57,089 nucleotides of DNA from Hyphomicrobiales bacterium (GCA_028868735.1 JAGWTW010000010.1:1-57089); one strand, 5' to 3'. Shown: positions 8,860 through 18,573, counted from the first letter of the stretch. Notes: generated by a model not told the origin, from the letters alone. A program made the numbers and translations.

Positions 8860-10743
8860 TCAGGCGTCCGGGGCCGGCGCCTGCTCGTCGTTCTGTCCGA
8901 ACTGGACCTCGAAGAAATCTCGGTACACGCCTGCGCGCGAAATGAGGTCGGCGTGGCGTCCCTGCGCCACGACGCGGCCGTGATCGACGACCACGATCAC
9001 ATCGGCCGACAGGATCGTCTGCAGGCGGTGGGCGATGACGATGGTCGTGCGGCTGGCGCGAAGCCGGTCGAGCGCGCGTTTCACCTCGCGCTCGCTGTCG
9101 GAGTCGAGCGAGGCTGTCGGTTCGTCCAGCACGAGGATCGGCGCGTCCTTCAGCATGGCGCGGGCGATCGCAACGCGCTGGCGCTGCCCGCCGGACAGAT
9201 TGGCGCCGGTTTCCCCGACCTCGGTCTCCAAGCCGCGGCGGAACGCGCGTACGAAATCCTCGACCAGCGCGTTTCGCGCGGCATGCATGATCTCGTCGTC
9301 GCCTGCGCCGATTTTCCCCAGCGCGATGTTGTCGCGGATCGATCCTCGGAACAGGAACACGTCCTGCGGCACATAGGCGATGTTTTGGCGAAGCGATTGC
9401 AGGGCGACGCAGGAAATGTCCTGCCCGTCGATGAGGATCCTGCCGGAGGCTGGCGTGTAGAAGCGATTCAGGAGCGCGACGATTGTCGATTTGCCGGCGC
9501 CGGAATGGCCGACGAGCGCCGTTGTCCGGCCGGGCTCGAATACGAGGTCGATCATGTCGAGCGCGGGTTCGTCGGGACGATAGGCGAAGGCGACGCGTTC
9601 GAAGACGATCCGGCCTGCTGCGACCTCGAGCCGCGGCGGTCCGGCCGCCGGCGCTTCGGCCGGCGGCCGGTCGAGCACGTCGTAGATGAGGCGCGCGCCC
9701 GCAAGGCCGGACTGCATTTCGAGATGAGCGCGCGCGAGCCGCTTGCCGGGCTCGTAAGTCATGAGCATGGCGACGACAAAGGAGAAGAAGGCGCCGGCGT
9801 CCGCGCTCGCATTGGTCACCCGCCACGCGCCATAGAAAAGGATGATCGCGATCGCGACGCCCGCGAGAAGGTCGGCGAGCGGGCTCGCGAGCGCCATGCG
9901 GACCGCGGCGCGATTGGCCGCGCGCGAAACCTCCGCGATCGCGCGGCTCATGCGCGCGCGCATCTCGTCCTCGAGATTGAAGGATTTCACGACGCTTATG
10001 CCGAGCAATGTTTCCTGCAATGTCTGAATGACGCGCGCCGATCCGTCGAACGACGAACGCGCCAGCCGCCGCACGGCCGCCACGAGAGTGCTGAGGCCGT
10101 AGCCCGCCACCGGCATGATCGAGACGGCGATCAGCGCGAGCGCCGTGTCCTGCACGAACATCACCACGACAAGGCAGAACAGGGTCGCGGCGTCGCGCCC
10201 GATGGACAGCGTCAAGACCTGCAAGGCGTCGCGCACGCTGTTGGCGGCGAGTGAAAGCCGCGCCAGCATGTCGCCGGAATGGGCAGCGCGCAGATAGGCC
10301 ATGTCCTGGTCGAGCAGGCGATCGTAGAGCCTGGACTGGAGGTCGGCCACGATATGCGCGCCGGTGCGCGCCAGCAGGACCTGCGAGAAGTAGGAGGCGA
10401 GGCCCCTGATCGCGAACAACGCGGCGACGGCGAAGGAGAGGACGCGCATCGCCCGCAAGCCGTCGGGCTCGACCATGTGGTTGAGCGCGGGCTTCAGAAG
10501 CCAGGCGACCAGCGCCGTCGCCGCCGAGCCGACCCCCATGAACAGGAGCGCGGCGAAATAGGCGACGCCGTAGCGCCGGCCGTGCTCGAGGAGAAGCCGG
10601 CGCAGGAGCGAAAAGCTGGTCGCCGGCGATGGTTCGACCTTGGCGGACAATGAAGGGCCGGCTGGCTTTGCGTGCGCCCGAGGCCTAAGCCGCCCGGGAG
10701 GCGCAAACAAGGCAAAAGCCGGCCCATGAAGTAATTGCGCCAC
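8860..10743 (-). CDS. MsbA-like ABC exporter, fused membrane and ATPase domains
   Basis: Half-transporter of the MsbA/lipid-exporter type acting as a homodimer in the inner membrane. Residues about 45-345 form six membrane spans. The nucleotide-binding domain has Walker A GHSGAGKS, Q-loop region YVPQDVFLFRGSI, signature LSGGQRQR and Walker B ILVLDEPT. The listed start is a GTG giving 627 residues; homologues are nearer 590, so the TTG at 10650 (596 residues) is a credible alternative. Neither start has a strong ribosome-binding site. Lipid A core or another lipid-linked glycan is a reasonable substrate guess, not shown by the sequence. Confidence 0.85.
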   Translation of the reverse strand: MAQLLHGPAFALFAPPGRLRPRAHAKPAGPSLSAKVEPSPATSFSLLRRLLLEHGRRYGVAYFAALLFMGVGSAATALVAWLLKPALNHMVEPDGLRAMRVLSFAVAALFAIRGLASYFSQVLLARTGAHIVADLQSRLYDRLLDQDMAYLRAAHSGDMLARLSLAANSVRDALQVLTLSIGRDAATLFCLVVVMFVQDTALALIAVSIMPVAGYGLSTLVAAVRRLARSSFDGSARVIQTLQETLLGISVVKSFNLEDEMRARMSRAIAEVSRAANRAAVRMALASPLADLLAGVAIAIILFYGAWRVTNASADAGAFFSFVVAMLMTYEPGKRLARAHLEMQSGLAGARLIYDVLDRPPAEAPAAGPPRLEVAAGRIVFERVAFAYRPDEPALDMIDLVFEPGRTTALVGHSGAGKSTIVALLNRFYTPASGRILIDGQDISCVALQSLRQNIAYVPQDVFLFRGSIRDNIALGKIGAGDDEIMHAARNALVEDFVRAFRRGLETEVGETGANLSGGQRQRVAIARAMLKDAPILVLDEPTASLDSDSEREVKRALDRLRASRTTIVIAHRLQTILSADVIVVVDHGRVVAQGRHADLISRAGVYRDFFEVQFGQNDEQAPAPDA

Positions 10744-10851
10744 AGGCGTTGCGCCGAAGCATCATCTTTCCGGATGCGACGCGGATCGCCGCGTCGCGGG
10801 AACCCGGCGCGCGCTTGCGGGCTTGTCGGTCGACGCGCCGGAGGAATCGAG

Positions 10852-11283
10852 ATGCAGCGCGAGGACGAGCCGGACATGCCGGAGATCGCGGTCGGCAAGG
10901 TGTGTTTCATTGTCGCCACGGCGCGCGCGCTGTTTGCGGCGGACGGCGGCCTGGAGCCGGACGCCTCCAACCCTTCGGACGACGACGAGGCCGCAGCGCT
11001 GACCGAGGCCGCCGACGCGCCCGTCCGTCGCGAATTGCGCAGCTTCATCGCGGCGTTGGACATGGACGAGAAGGACGCTCTTGTCGCGCTCGCATGGATC
11101 GGCCGCGGCGATTTCGACGCTGCGGATTGGCGCGCGGCCGTCGAGGAAGCGAAAGGCCGTCGCGGGACGAGCGTCGCCAACTATCTGCTCGAGATGCCCC
11201 TGCTGCCCGATCATCTGGAGGACGCGCTCTCTGCGTTCGACCGATCGTGCGAGGCATTCGAGAGAGGCGAGACTTCTCTCTGA
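10852..11283 (+). CDS. DUF3775 family protein
   Basis: A 143-residue cytoplasmic protein of the uncharacterised DUF3775 family, found mostly in alphaproteobacteria. Family features are VGKVCFIVATARAL near the N-terminus, the central ELRSFIAALDMDEKDALVAL with WIGRGDFD, and the C-terminal YLLEMPLLPDHLEDAL. The start at 10852 is set by GGAGGAA eight bases upstream. It is divergent from the MsbA-like gene, with 109 bases between the annotated ends. Highly acidic; no signal peptide or membrane span. Function unknown. Confidence 0.82.
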   Translation: MQREDEPDMPEIAVGKVCFIVATARALFAADGGLEPDASNPSDDDEAAALTEAADAPVRRELRSFIAALDMDEKDALVALAWIGRGDFDAADWRAAVEEAKGRRGTSVANYLLEMPLLPDHLEDALSAFDRSCEAFERGETSL

Positions 11284-11412
11284 AGGCTCGACCTTTGCGT
11301 TCCGACGCCATAGGGCGCGACGTCGTGGCAGGAAATGTCGCTTTATTGTCGTTTACGACGAAGCGTCGCGCGATACTTTCAAGCGCACGAAGCCAGCCTG
11401 TAGGTCGTCGCG

Positions 11413-12573
11413 ATGCGATATCTTGTCTGGACCCTTCTTGCGTTGGTCGCGCTCTGTTTCGCAGGCTTCGCCGCCTGGATCGTCAGCCTGCCGCCTGCCG
11501 CGGTCGAAGCCGAAGCGCCGCCGATCCCGCAGGCCGAGACCGCCTCGATGCTTGCCGCGCTCCAGCCGCCCAAGCGCCGACGCCCGCTTATCGCGGTCGT
11601 CGGCGTGAACGACGCCACCGAGACGACGGATTACGTGGTCCCCACCGGCATTCTGCGGCGCGCGGACATAGCCGACGTCGTGTTGCTGGCGGCGGCGCCC
11701 GGACCAGTGAAGCTCTTTCCCGCGCTGACCGTCGTACCGGACGCCACAATCGCGGAATTCGACGCACGCAATCCGGAAGGCGCCGATTACGTCATTGTGC
11801 CGGCCATGAGCCGCGACGACGATCCCGCGATTCTCGGATGGCTGCGCGATCAGGCCAGCAAGCGCGCGATCGTCATAGGCGTTTGCGCCGGCGCCAAGAT
11901 CGTCGCGGCGGCCGGCCTTCTGGACGGCAAGCGCGCAACCACGCACTGGTATTATCTGAAGGACTTGCGCGCGCGCAGCCCCTCCATCGCTTATGTTCGC
12001 GACCGCCGCATGGTCGTCGATCATGGCGTCGCCACGACGACGGGAATCAGCGCGTCGATCCCGATGGTGCTGTCGTTGATCGAAGCTGTCGCTGGGCGGG
12101 AAAAAGCGGAATCGGTCGCCCGCGATATCGGTATGCCGGCATGGGACGCCCGCCACGCCAGCGCCGCGTTCCAGCTTACGAGGCCGTTCGCGACGACGAT
12201 TTTGTCCAACGCGCTCGCTTTCTGGAGGAAGGAACAAGTCCGCGTCGAGATTGCGCCCGGCATGGACGAGGCCTCGCTTGCGCTGGTCGCCGACGCCTGG
12301 TCGCGAACCTACAGATCGAAAGCCGCGGCATTTTCCGCAGCGACGAGCCCTGTGGAGACGCGCAACGGCGTTCGCGTCATTCCCGACGCCGCTGCGGCCG
12401 ACGCACGGAAATCGCACACCGTCTCGACCTTTCCGAATCTCGAGACCGCGGATGCGCTCGATCATACGCTCGCCGCGATCGCCGCGCGCTATGGCGATCC
12501 GACGGCGCGCGTGGTCGCCATGCAACTCGAATATCCGCGGGCGCACGTGAGCGCGGCGGCTTTCGCGCGTTGA
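11413..12573 (+). CDS. Membrane-anchored DJ-1/PfpI family protein
   Basis: A 386-residue protein with an N-terminal membrane span (residues 4-27), which should place the rest outside the cytoplasmic membrane. A DJ-1/PfpI (class I amidotransferase-like) domain covers about residues 60-250. The nucleophile elbow is GVCAGAK, with the cysteine near residue 158, and a VVDHGVATTTG segment follows, as in AraC-type GlxA-like regulators. No helix-turn-helix is evident in the C-terminal 130 residues. Substrate unknown; chaperone, deglycase-like or hydratase roles occur in the family. It is followed by the DUF899 gene 32 bases downstream. Confidence 0.72.
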   Translation: MRYLVWTLLALVALCFAGFAAWIVSLPPAAVEAEAPPIPQAETASMLAALQPPKRRRPLIAVVGVNDATETTDYVVPTGILRRADIADVVLLAAAPGPVKLFPALTVVPDATIAEFDARNPEGADYVIVPAMSRDDDPAILGWLRDQASKRAIVIGVCAGAKIVAAAGLLDGKRATTHWYYLKDLRARSPSIAYVRDRRMVVDHGVATTTGISASIPMVLSLIEAVAGREKAESVARDIGMPAWDARHASAAFQLTRPFATTILSNALAFWRKEQVRVEIAPGMDEASLALVADAWSRTYRSKAAAFSAATSPVETRNGVRVIPDAAAADARKSHTVSTFPNLETADALDHTLAAIAARYGDPTARVVAMQLEYPRAHVSAAAFAR

Positions 12574-12605
12574 GTCGCGCAACCTTCGCTGCGAAGGAGC
12601 AAACC

Positions 12606-13331
12606 ATGACCGCATCGTCGAAAAACAATCTGGAAGGCGCGCTGCGCGGCGTACAGGCGCCGATCGCGACGGCCGAGGAATGGCGGGCCGCATGGGAGAA
12701 GCTGCTCGAGAAAGAGAAAACGCACACGCGCGCGCGCGACGCTTTGGCCGCCGAACGCAGGCGAATGCCCTGGTTGCCGGTCGAGAAGGATTACGCCTTT
12801 GAGGGACCGGACGGCCGTCGCAGCCTTCTCGATCTCTTCGACGGCCGCCGGCAATTGATCGTCTATAGGGCCTTCATGGATCCGGGCGTCGGGCGCTTTC
12901 CGCAGCGCGGCTGCATCGGCTGTTCGATGGTTGCAGATCAGGTCGCGCATCCCGCGCATCTTGGCGCCCGCGACACCAGCCTCGCATTCGTGTCGCGCGG
13001 ATCGCAGCCCGATCTTCAGCGTCTGAAGGCGAGAATGGGATGGGAGCACATCCCCTGGTACACGCTGACGGACGATTTCGACGCCGATTTCGGCGTGGAC
13101 CAATGGCACGGAACGAATGCGTTCATTCGCGACGGCGATCACATTTTTCGCACCGGCTTCATCAACAGCCGTGGCGACGAGCAGATGGGAAACACCTGGA
13201 ATTATCTCGATATCACCGCTCTTGGCCGCCAGGAGACGTGGGAGCAATCGCCTGCCGGCTATCCGCAGTCCCAGCCGTACGAATGGTGGATCTGGCACGA
13301 CGACCGCAAAACCGATCCCGATCGGGACTGA
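12606..13331 (+). CDS. DUF899 family thioredoxin-fold protein
   Basis: A 241-residue protein of the DUF899 (thioredoxin-like) family. Diagnostic features are EWRAAWEKLLEKEK near the N-terminus, RRRMPWLPVEKDYAF, and QRGCIGCSM at about residues 102-110, where the CxxC motif occupies the thioredoxin redox position. The C-terminal PYEWWIWHDDR matches the family end. The ATG at 12606 is preceded by AAGGAG, so the start is well supported. Family members are abundant in soil bacteria but have no settled biochemical function. It may be co-transcribed with the upstream DJ-1/PfpI gene. Confidence 0.82.
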   Translation: MTASSKNNLEGALRGVQAPIATAEEWRAAWEKLLEKEKTHTRARDALAAERRRMPWLPVEKDYAFEGPDGRRSLLDLFDGRRQLIVYRAFMDPGVGRFPQRGCIGCSMVADQVAHPAHLGARDTSLAFVSRGSQPDLQRLKARMGWEHIPWYTLTDDFDADFGVDQWHGTNAFIRDGDHIFRTGFINSRGDEQMGNTWNYLDITALGRQETWEQSPAGYPQSQPYEWWIWHDDRKTDPDRD

Positions 13332-13351
13332 GATCGGGCGCTATTCTGCCT

Positions 13352-15160
13352 TCATCCCTCAATCTCCTCGCGCAGCATCTCGAGCTCGAGCCAGCGATCT
13401 TCCGCCGCGCTCAGATCGCTTTCGATTTTCGCCAGGGCGGCGGACGCCTGCTCGAATTTCTTCGGCTCTTTGGAAAAGAGATCGGGATCGCCGAGGATGG
13501 CCTGCGCCTTCTCGCGCAACATGCGCAGGCGCTCCATTTCGGCGGGCAGCGTTTCGAGCGCGCGCTTGTCGTTGAACGAAAGCTTGCGCTTCTGCTTCTG
13601 GTCTTCGCGCGGCCTCGCGTCGTTCCTTGGTTTGGCTTCCAAGGGCTTTTCGACGCTGCGCGCGGAAACGCCCGCGCCGCGCTGTGCGACCATGTCGGAA
13701 TAGCCGCCGGCATATTCGACCCACAAGCCCTCGCCCTCCGCCACGAGCACGGAGGTTGCGACGCGATCGAGAAAATCGCGGTCGTGGCTGACGACGAGCA
13801 CGGTGCCGGGATAGTCGGCGAGCATTTCTTCGACGAGATCGAGCGTTTCGAGATCGAGGTCGTTGGTCGGTTCGTCCAGCACGAGGAAATTCGACGGCAG
13901 CGCGAGCGCGCGGGCGAGCATCAACCGTGCGCGTTCGCCGCCCGAAAGACGCGAGACCGGGGTGCGCGCCTGCTCGGGCTTGAACAGGAAATCCTGCATG
14001 TAGCCGACGACGTGCTTGCGCTGGCCCGCGATCTCGACCCAGTCGCCGCCGCCGCCGGTCAAGAAATGCGCGAGCGTATCGTTCGGATCGAGCGCGGCCC
14101 GGTTCTGGTCGAGGCTCGCCATTTCGACATTGGCGCCGAGGCGCACGCGACCGGCGTCCGGCGCGAGCTCCTCGGTCAGAAGATTGACGAGCGTCGTCTT
14201 GCCGGCGCCGTTCGCGCCGACAAGCCCGAGCCGGTCGCCGCGCAGCACGCGCAGCGACAGATCCTTGACGATCGTGCGCGCGCCGAAACTTTTCGACAGC
14301 CCTTCGGCGTCGATCACGAGCCGACCCGATGTCTGCGCCTCGTTGACTGCGAGCTTCACCTCGCCGTCTGCACGCCGCGCCTCCCGCTTCTGCCGCCTCA
14401 ACGCGCCGAGTTCCGCCATGCGCCGCATATTGCGCTTGCGGCGGCCGCTGACGCCGTAACGCACCCAATGTTCTTCGGCCGCGATCTTGCGGCCGAGCTT
14501 GTGCGCGGCGGCTTCTTCCTCTTCGAGGAGCTTGTCGCGCCAGGCCTCGAACTCGCCGAAGCCCCGGTCGAGTCGGCGCGTCGTCCCGCGGTCGAGCCAG
14601 ACCGTCGCGCGTGAAAGGTTTTGCAGAAAACGACGGTCGTGGCTGACGAGCACCAGCGCGCCGCGCGCGCCTTTCAGCTCGTCTTCCAGCCATTCGATCG
14701 CCGGCAGATCGAGATGGTTGGTCGGTTCGTCGAGCAGGAGAATGTCAGGGTCGGGGGCAAGCGCCCGGGCGAGCGCCGCCCGCCGCGCTTCGCCGCCCGA
14801 GAGCGTTTGCGGATTTTCCGCGCCGGTCATGCCGAGGCGCTCGAGCAGGTAGCGGGCTCGGTGCGGATCGTCGGTTGGACCAAGCCCTGCCTCGACGAAG
14901 GAGAGCGTGTCGCCGAAGCCCGAGAAGTCCGGTTCCTGGGCGAGGTAGCGTACGCTGACGCCGGGCTGCAGGAAGCGCACGCCGGCGTCGGCCTCGAGCG
15001 CCCCGGCGGCGATCTTGAGCAGCGTCGACTTGCCGGAGCCGTTGCGTCCGACGAGGCAGAGGCGGTCGCCGGGCTCGACGGCGAGTTCCGCGCCCGCGAG
15101 CAGCGGCGCGCCGCCGAGAGTGAGGGTGATGTTCTGGAGGTGAAGGAGCGGAGGCGCCAT
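13352..15160 (-). CDS. uup: ABC-F family ATPase Uup
   Basis: Soluble tandem-ATPase protein of the ABC-F class, 602 residues, with no membrane segment. Domain 1 has Walker A GRNGSGKS (about residue 39) and signature LSGGEARR; domain 2 has Walker A GANGAGKT and LSGGERAR. Both have LDEPTN Walker B motifs. Between them lies the Arg-rich linker (RYGVSGRRKRNMRRM). The C-terminal 80 residues form the coiled-coil that in Uup binds DNA or branched structures, which separates it from EttA. ABC-F proteins act at the ribosome; Uup also affects transposon excision (family knowledge). It lies 40 bases downstream of the MFS gene. Confidence 0.9.
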   Translation of the reverse strand: MAPPLLHLQNITLTLGGAPLLAGAELAVEPGDRLCLVGRNGSGKSTLLKIAAGALEADAGVRFLQPGVSVRYLAQEPDFSGFGDTLSFVEAGLGPTDDPHRARYLLERLGMTGAENPQTLSGGEARRAALARALAPDPDILLLDEPTNHLDLPAIEWLEDELKGARGALVLVSHDRRFLQNLSRATVWLDRGTTRRLDRGFGEFEAWRDKLLEEEEAAAHKLGRKIAAEEHWVRYGVSGRRKRNMRRMAELGALRRQKREARRADGEVKLAVNEAQTSGRLVIDAEGLSKSFGARTIVKDLSLRVLRGDRLGLVGANGAGKTTLVNLLTEELAPDAGRVRLGANVEMASLDQNRAALDPNDTLAHFLTGGGGDWVEIAGQRKHVVGYMQDFLFKPEQARTPVSRLSGGERARLMLARALALPSNFLVLDEPTNDLDLETLDLVEEMLADYPGTVLVVSHDRDFLDRVATSVLVAEGEGLWVEYAGGYSDMVAQRGAGVSARSVEKPLEAKPRNDARPREDQKQKRKLSFNDKRALETLPAEMERLRMLREKAQAILGDPDLFSKEPKKFEQASAALAKIESDLSAAEDRWLELEMLREEIEG

Positions 15161-15191
15161 GCGCAGGCGTTTCGCCTATCGCTCCTCTCAT

Positions 15192-15211
15192 AGCAAGCCT
15201 TCAGGCTTGCT
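15192..15211. repeat. Perfect hairpin over the stop of the MFS gene
   Basis: Arms AGCAAGCCT (15192-15200) and AGGCTTGCT (15203-15211) are perfect complements with a two-base centre, and the structure covers the TGA stop at 15201-15203. There is no T-run after it on either strand, so it is a weak terminator candidate. It could be an attenuating or mRNA-stabilising element between the MFS gene and uup. Confidence 0.4.
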
Positions 15212-16541
15212 GCCGATGGGCCCCCGCCTCCAGCGCCGGATCGTGCCCCAACACGAGCGTGAGTACGCCGGCGGCGATCATGAAAGCGCCGATCGAGGCG
15301 ATCGCCAGCGCATTGGCGCCGGCCTGGTCGGATACAATCTTCATGGCCAGCGCATTGTCCTTGATCCAGCCGACCAGGTAAGGACCGACGAAACCGCCGA
15401 CATTGCCGATCGCATTGATGAGCGCGATGCCGCCCGCCGCGGCTGTGCCGGTCAAAAGCGCCGTCGGCAGGGTCCAGAAGGTTGGCAGCGCGGCGAAAGT
15501 GCCGACTGACCCGAGCGTCAGGAAGAACATCGAGACGTAGGGGTTCTGCATATAGGCGCCGATGATGAGCCCGAGGCCGCCGAGGAACGCCGGCAGGGCG
15601 ACATGCCAGGTCCGCTCCCGGGTGGCGTCCGAATGTTTCGTCCAGGGGATCATGACGAGGGCGCCCGCGACGAAGGGGATCGCGGCGACCCACCCGGTCT
15701 GCGCGATCGTGAGACCGAACGCCTTGACGATCTGCGGCGCCCAGAAGCCGAAACCGTAGAGGCCGGTCACGACGCCGAAATAGACGAGCGCGAGCCCGAT
15801 CACGCGCGGATGCGACAGCGCCTCGCCGAGCGTGAATTTGCGGATCGCTTCGCGGCTCTGTCGCTCGCCGGCGAGATGGGCGATCACGGCCTGCTTCTCG
15901 TCGGTCGAAAGCCATTCGGCCTCGGCCGGTCCGTCGTCGAGGAAGAACCAGACGACGACGCCGAACACGAGCGCCGGCGCGGCCTCGATGATGAACAGCC
16001 ATTGCCAGGACGCAAGGCCGCCTACGCCGGTGAAGGCGCCGAGAATCCAGCTGGAAAGCGGCGCGCCGATCGCCGACGAGAGCGGCACCGCGACCATGAA
16101 CATGCCGACGACCTTCGCGCGCTCGGCGGCCGTGTACCAATAGGTCAGATAAAGGATGATGCCGGGAAAGAAGCCGGCTTCGGCGACGCCGAGCAGGAAG
16201 CGTACGAAATAGAAGCTGTTGGGGCCTTGTACGAGCGCCATGGCGGCCGAAATGATCCCCCACGTGATCATGATGCGCGCAATCCAGATGCGCGCGCCGA
16301 CCTTCTCCAGGAGGAGATTGGAAGGCACTTCGAAGATGAAATATCCGAGGAAGAAGATGCCCGCGCCGAGGCCGAATACTTCGGCCGTGATGCTCAGATC
16401 CTGCCTGAACGTGAGCGCGGCGAAGCCGAGGTTCACCCGGTCGAGATAAGAGATGAAATAGCACACGATCAGGAACGGGATCAGCCGTCTCGCGATCTTG
16501 GCGGACGCGCTCTGCATCGCCGCCTGGTTCAGGTCGCCCAT
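15201..16541 (-). CDS. MFS transporter, anion:cation symporter (ACS) type
   Basis: A 446-residue major facilitator protein with twelve predicted spans. The first span ends in SYLDRVNLGFAAL, the motif of the ACS family (phthalate, tartrate, hexuronate and hydroxyphenylacetate permeases), and the loop WYTAAERAKVVGMFM is also family-typical. The substrate is probably an organic acid anion, but the sequence does not say which. The ATG at 16541 was preferred to the one at 16601 because GGAGG precedes it at good spacing and family members start shortly before the first span. Divergent from the MsrQ-like gene. Confidence 0.85.
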   Translation of the reverse strand: MGDLNQAAMQSASAKIARRLIPFLIVCYFISYLDRVNLGFAALTFRQDLSITAEVFGLGAGIFFLGYFIFEVPSNLLLEKVGARIWIARIMITWGIISAAMALVQGPNSFYFVRFLLGVAEAGFFPGIILYLTYWYTAAERAKVVGMFMVAVPLSSAIGAPLSSWILGAFTGVGGLASWQWLFIIEAAPALVFGVVVWFFLDDGPAEAEWLSTDEKQAVIAHLAGERQSREAIRKFTLGEALSHPRVIGLALVYFGVVTGLYGFGFWAPQIVKAFGLTIAQTGWVAAIPFVAGALVMIPWTKHSDATRERTWHVALPAFLGGLGLIIGAYMQNPYVSMFFLTLGSVGTFAALPTFWTLPTALLTGTAAAGGIALINAIGNVGGFVGPYLVGWIKDNALAMKIVSDQAGANALAIASIGAFMIAAGVLTLVLGHDPALEAGAHRQQA

Positions 16542-16666
16542 CTTGGCCTCCGCCCCTTGTCGCCGCCCTTGAACGCGGCTGCTTGGTGCGCAAACGATCA
16601 CGACGATTTGACCTTCGCAAGCGCTTTCTTGAAAACTTCAGCCGTTTTCTCGACGTAGACAGACAT

Positions 16667-17560
16667 ATGGACACGGCAAACCCTCGGAAAGTCTCCGCCT
16701 TCGCGCTCTGGCGCGACCGCGCCGGCGCGTTTTCGGCGGTTCGCGCCTTCGCGCTGCTGCTTGCCTGCGCGCCTGCCGTTCCGCTTCTCCTGCGCATCGC
16801 GACTCAGGATCTCGGCCCGCGTCCGCTGACTGAGGTTTCGCACGTCACCGGCCTTTGGACGATCCGGCTTCTCGCCGCCACGCTCGCTGTCACGCCCTTG
16901 ATCGCGCTGACGCGCAAGCCGCGGCTCGCGCCCGCGCGACGCATCCTCGGCGTCGCCGTGTTCGTATGGATGGTCGCGCATTTCATCGCGTTCGTGGCTG
17001 ACAAGATGTTCGATCCGGTCGTGGTCGCGCGCGAGATCGTGCTGCGCGTCTACCTGTTCATCGGTTTCGCAGCCTTTCTCGCGCTCGGCGTGCTCGCGGC
17101 CACATCGACCGACGCGATGGTGGCGCGCCTCGGCGCGGCGCGCTGGCGTCGGCTGCATCTGCTCGTATATGCGGTGGCGCTTCTCGGCCTGGCGCACTTC
17201 TTCATGCAGTCGAAGCAGGACGTTTCCGAGCCGACCGCGCTCGCCGGAGTCTTCGCCATGCTCGGCATGATGCGACTTGCGCGACGCGCAGGGTTTCAAC
17301 TCACGCCGTCAGTGGCGTTGATTGTCGCGGTGATTGCGGCATCGGGGACGGCGCTGTGCGAGGCGGGCTATTTCGTCTGGAAATTCGGCGCGCCCATCGC
17401 GACCGCGTTGCAGGCCGATTTCGACTTTTCATACGAGATAAGGCCGTGCTGGCTGCCGCTTGCGGTCGGCCTCGCCCTTGCGCTCGTCGGCCTTGCGTCG
17501 AAGGTCGCCTGGCCCGAGCGCGTCGGACCGCGCGCGCCGAAAGAAGCGCCATCGCGCTGA
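16667..17560 (+). CDS. MsrQ-like (YedZ) ferric-reductase-type transmembrane haem protein
   Basis: A 297-residue polytopic membrane protein of the ferric-reductase-like transmembrane family. The order of features matches MsrQ/YedZ: TEVSHVTGLWTIRLL, then VAHFIAFVADKM with a conserved His, then WRRLHLLVYAVALLGLAHF with two more His that would ligate b-type haem. MsrQ passes quinol electrons to the periplasmic methionine-sulfoxide reductase MsrP, but no msrP gene is in this window. It is longer than the roughly 200-residue MsrQ norm; two extra C-terminal spans are visible. The ATG at 16667 gives a compact N-terminus; an upstream start at 16583 is open but less likely. Confidence 0.7.
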   Translation: MDTANPRKVSAFALWRDRAGAFSAVRAFALLLACAPAVPLLLRIATQDLGPRPLTEVSHVTGLWTIRLLAATLAVTPLIALTRKPRLAPARRILGVAVFVWMVAHFIAFVADKMFDPVVVAREIVLRVYLFIGFAAFLALGVLAATSTDAMVARLGAARWRRLHLLVYAVALLGLAHFFMQSKQDVSEPTALAGVFAMLGMMRLARRAGFQLTPSVALIVAVIAASGTALCEAGYFVWKFGAPIATALQADFDFSYEIRPCWLPLAVGLALALVGLASKVAWPERVGPRAPKEAPSR

Positions 17561-17594
17561 CGCGTCGTGCACGCGCCGGCTCGGCGATGGCGGT

Positions 17595-18566
17595 TCAGGC
17601 TTTCAGAACGTCGGCATTGAGCACGCGTTTTGGCGCGCCCGCTAGAAAGGCGCGAATATTCTCGACCGTCTCCGAATAATAGGTCGCATAGACCTCGCGC
17701 GTCACGAAACCCTGATGCGGCGACAGCACAGCGTTGTCGAGGTCGCGCAAGGGATGGCGCGCGGGCAGCGGTTCGACGTCGTAAACGTCGAGACCCACGG
17801 CCGCGATCGCCTTCGCTTTGAGCGCCGCGATCATGGCGGCTTCGTTGACGAGCGGTCCGCGCGAGGTGTTGATCAGGATCGCGTGCGGCTGCATCCAGGC
17901 GAATTCCCGCGTGGAAACGACATCGCGGCTGCGTTCGCCCAGCACGAGATGCAAAGAGACGATGTCGCTCGTGCGGAACAGGGTTTCCTTGTCCACGAGA
18001 TTTGCGCCGAATTTTTCCGCCGTCTCGGCGGTCATGTTCTGGCTCCAGGCCTGCAGGTTCATGCCGAACGCCCTGGCGACGCTGGCGACACGGCCGCCGA
18101 TGCGGCCGAGACCGACGAGGCCGAGCGTTCGGCCTTCAAGCGACATGCCGAGTTCCGTCTGCCACTTGCCCTCGCGCATCGCGCGGTCTTCGCGCGTGAT
18201 GTTGCGGGCCGCCGCCAGAATAAGCGCGAAACAGATTTCGACGGTGGTCGCTACCGAATTGCCGCTGGATGTATGCGAAACGACAATTCCGCGGCTCGTC
18301 GCCGCCGCCTGGTCGAGCAGACGATGATGGCCGCCGGTGATGCAGATGAGCTTGAGATTCGGCAGTCGCGCGAGCAGCGATGCGGGCAGCGCCATGCGTT
18401 CGCGCATGGTGCAGAGTACGTCGAAATCGCGAAGCTTCGCCGCCGTGTCGTTTTCGTCTGTGAACGGCTTGTCGAAAACCGTGATCTTCGCGTCCGGAAT
18501 GCTTTTCCAGTCGCCGAGCGAGAGCGCGACGTTCTGATAATCGTCGGTGATGGCGATGCGGGTCAT
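17595..18566 (-). CDS. D-2-hydroxyacid dehydrogenase, NAD-dependent
   Basis: A 323-residue oxidoreductase interconverting a 2-hydroxyacid and a 2-oxoacid. The Rossmann motif GLVGLGRIGG lies about residue 152. The catalytic trio is complete: Arg in NTSRGPLV, Glu in DVYDVEPL and His in LSPHQGF. The N-terminal MTRIAITDDYQNVAL is typical of the phosphoglycerate-dehydrogenase-like branch of this family in alphaproteobacteria. The exact substrate cannot be told. The ATG at 18566 sits seven bases after the stop of the quinone-reductase-like gene, so it is the third gene of an acyl-CoA dehydrogenase operon. Confidence 0.85.
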   Translation of the reverse strand: MTRIAITDDYQNVALSLGDWKSIPDAKITVFDKPFTDENDTAAKLRDFDVLCTMRERMALPASLLARLPNLKLICITGGHHRLLDQAAATSRGIVVSHTSSGNSVATTVEICFALILAAARNITREDRAMREGKWQTELGMSLEGRTLGLVGLGRIGGRVASVARAFGMNLQAWSQNMTAETAEKFGANLVDKETLFRTSDIVSLHLVLGERSRDVVSTREFAWMQPHAILINTSRGPLVNEAAMIAALKAKAIAAVGLDVYDVEPLPARHPLRDLDNAVLSPHQGFVTREVYATYYSETVENIRAFLAGAPKRVLNADVLKA

Positions 18567-18573
18567 GCGCGGC

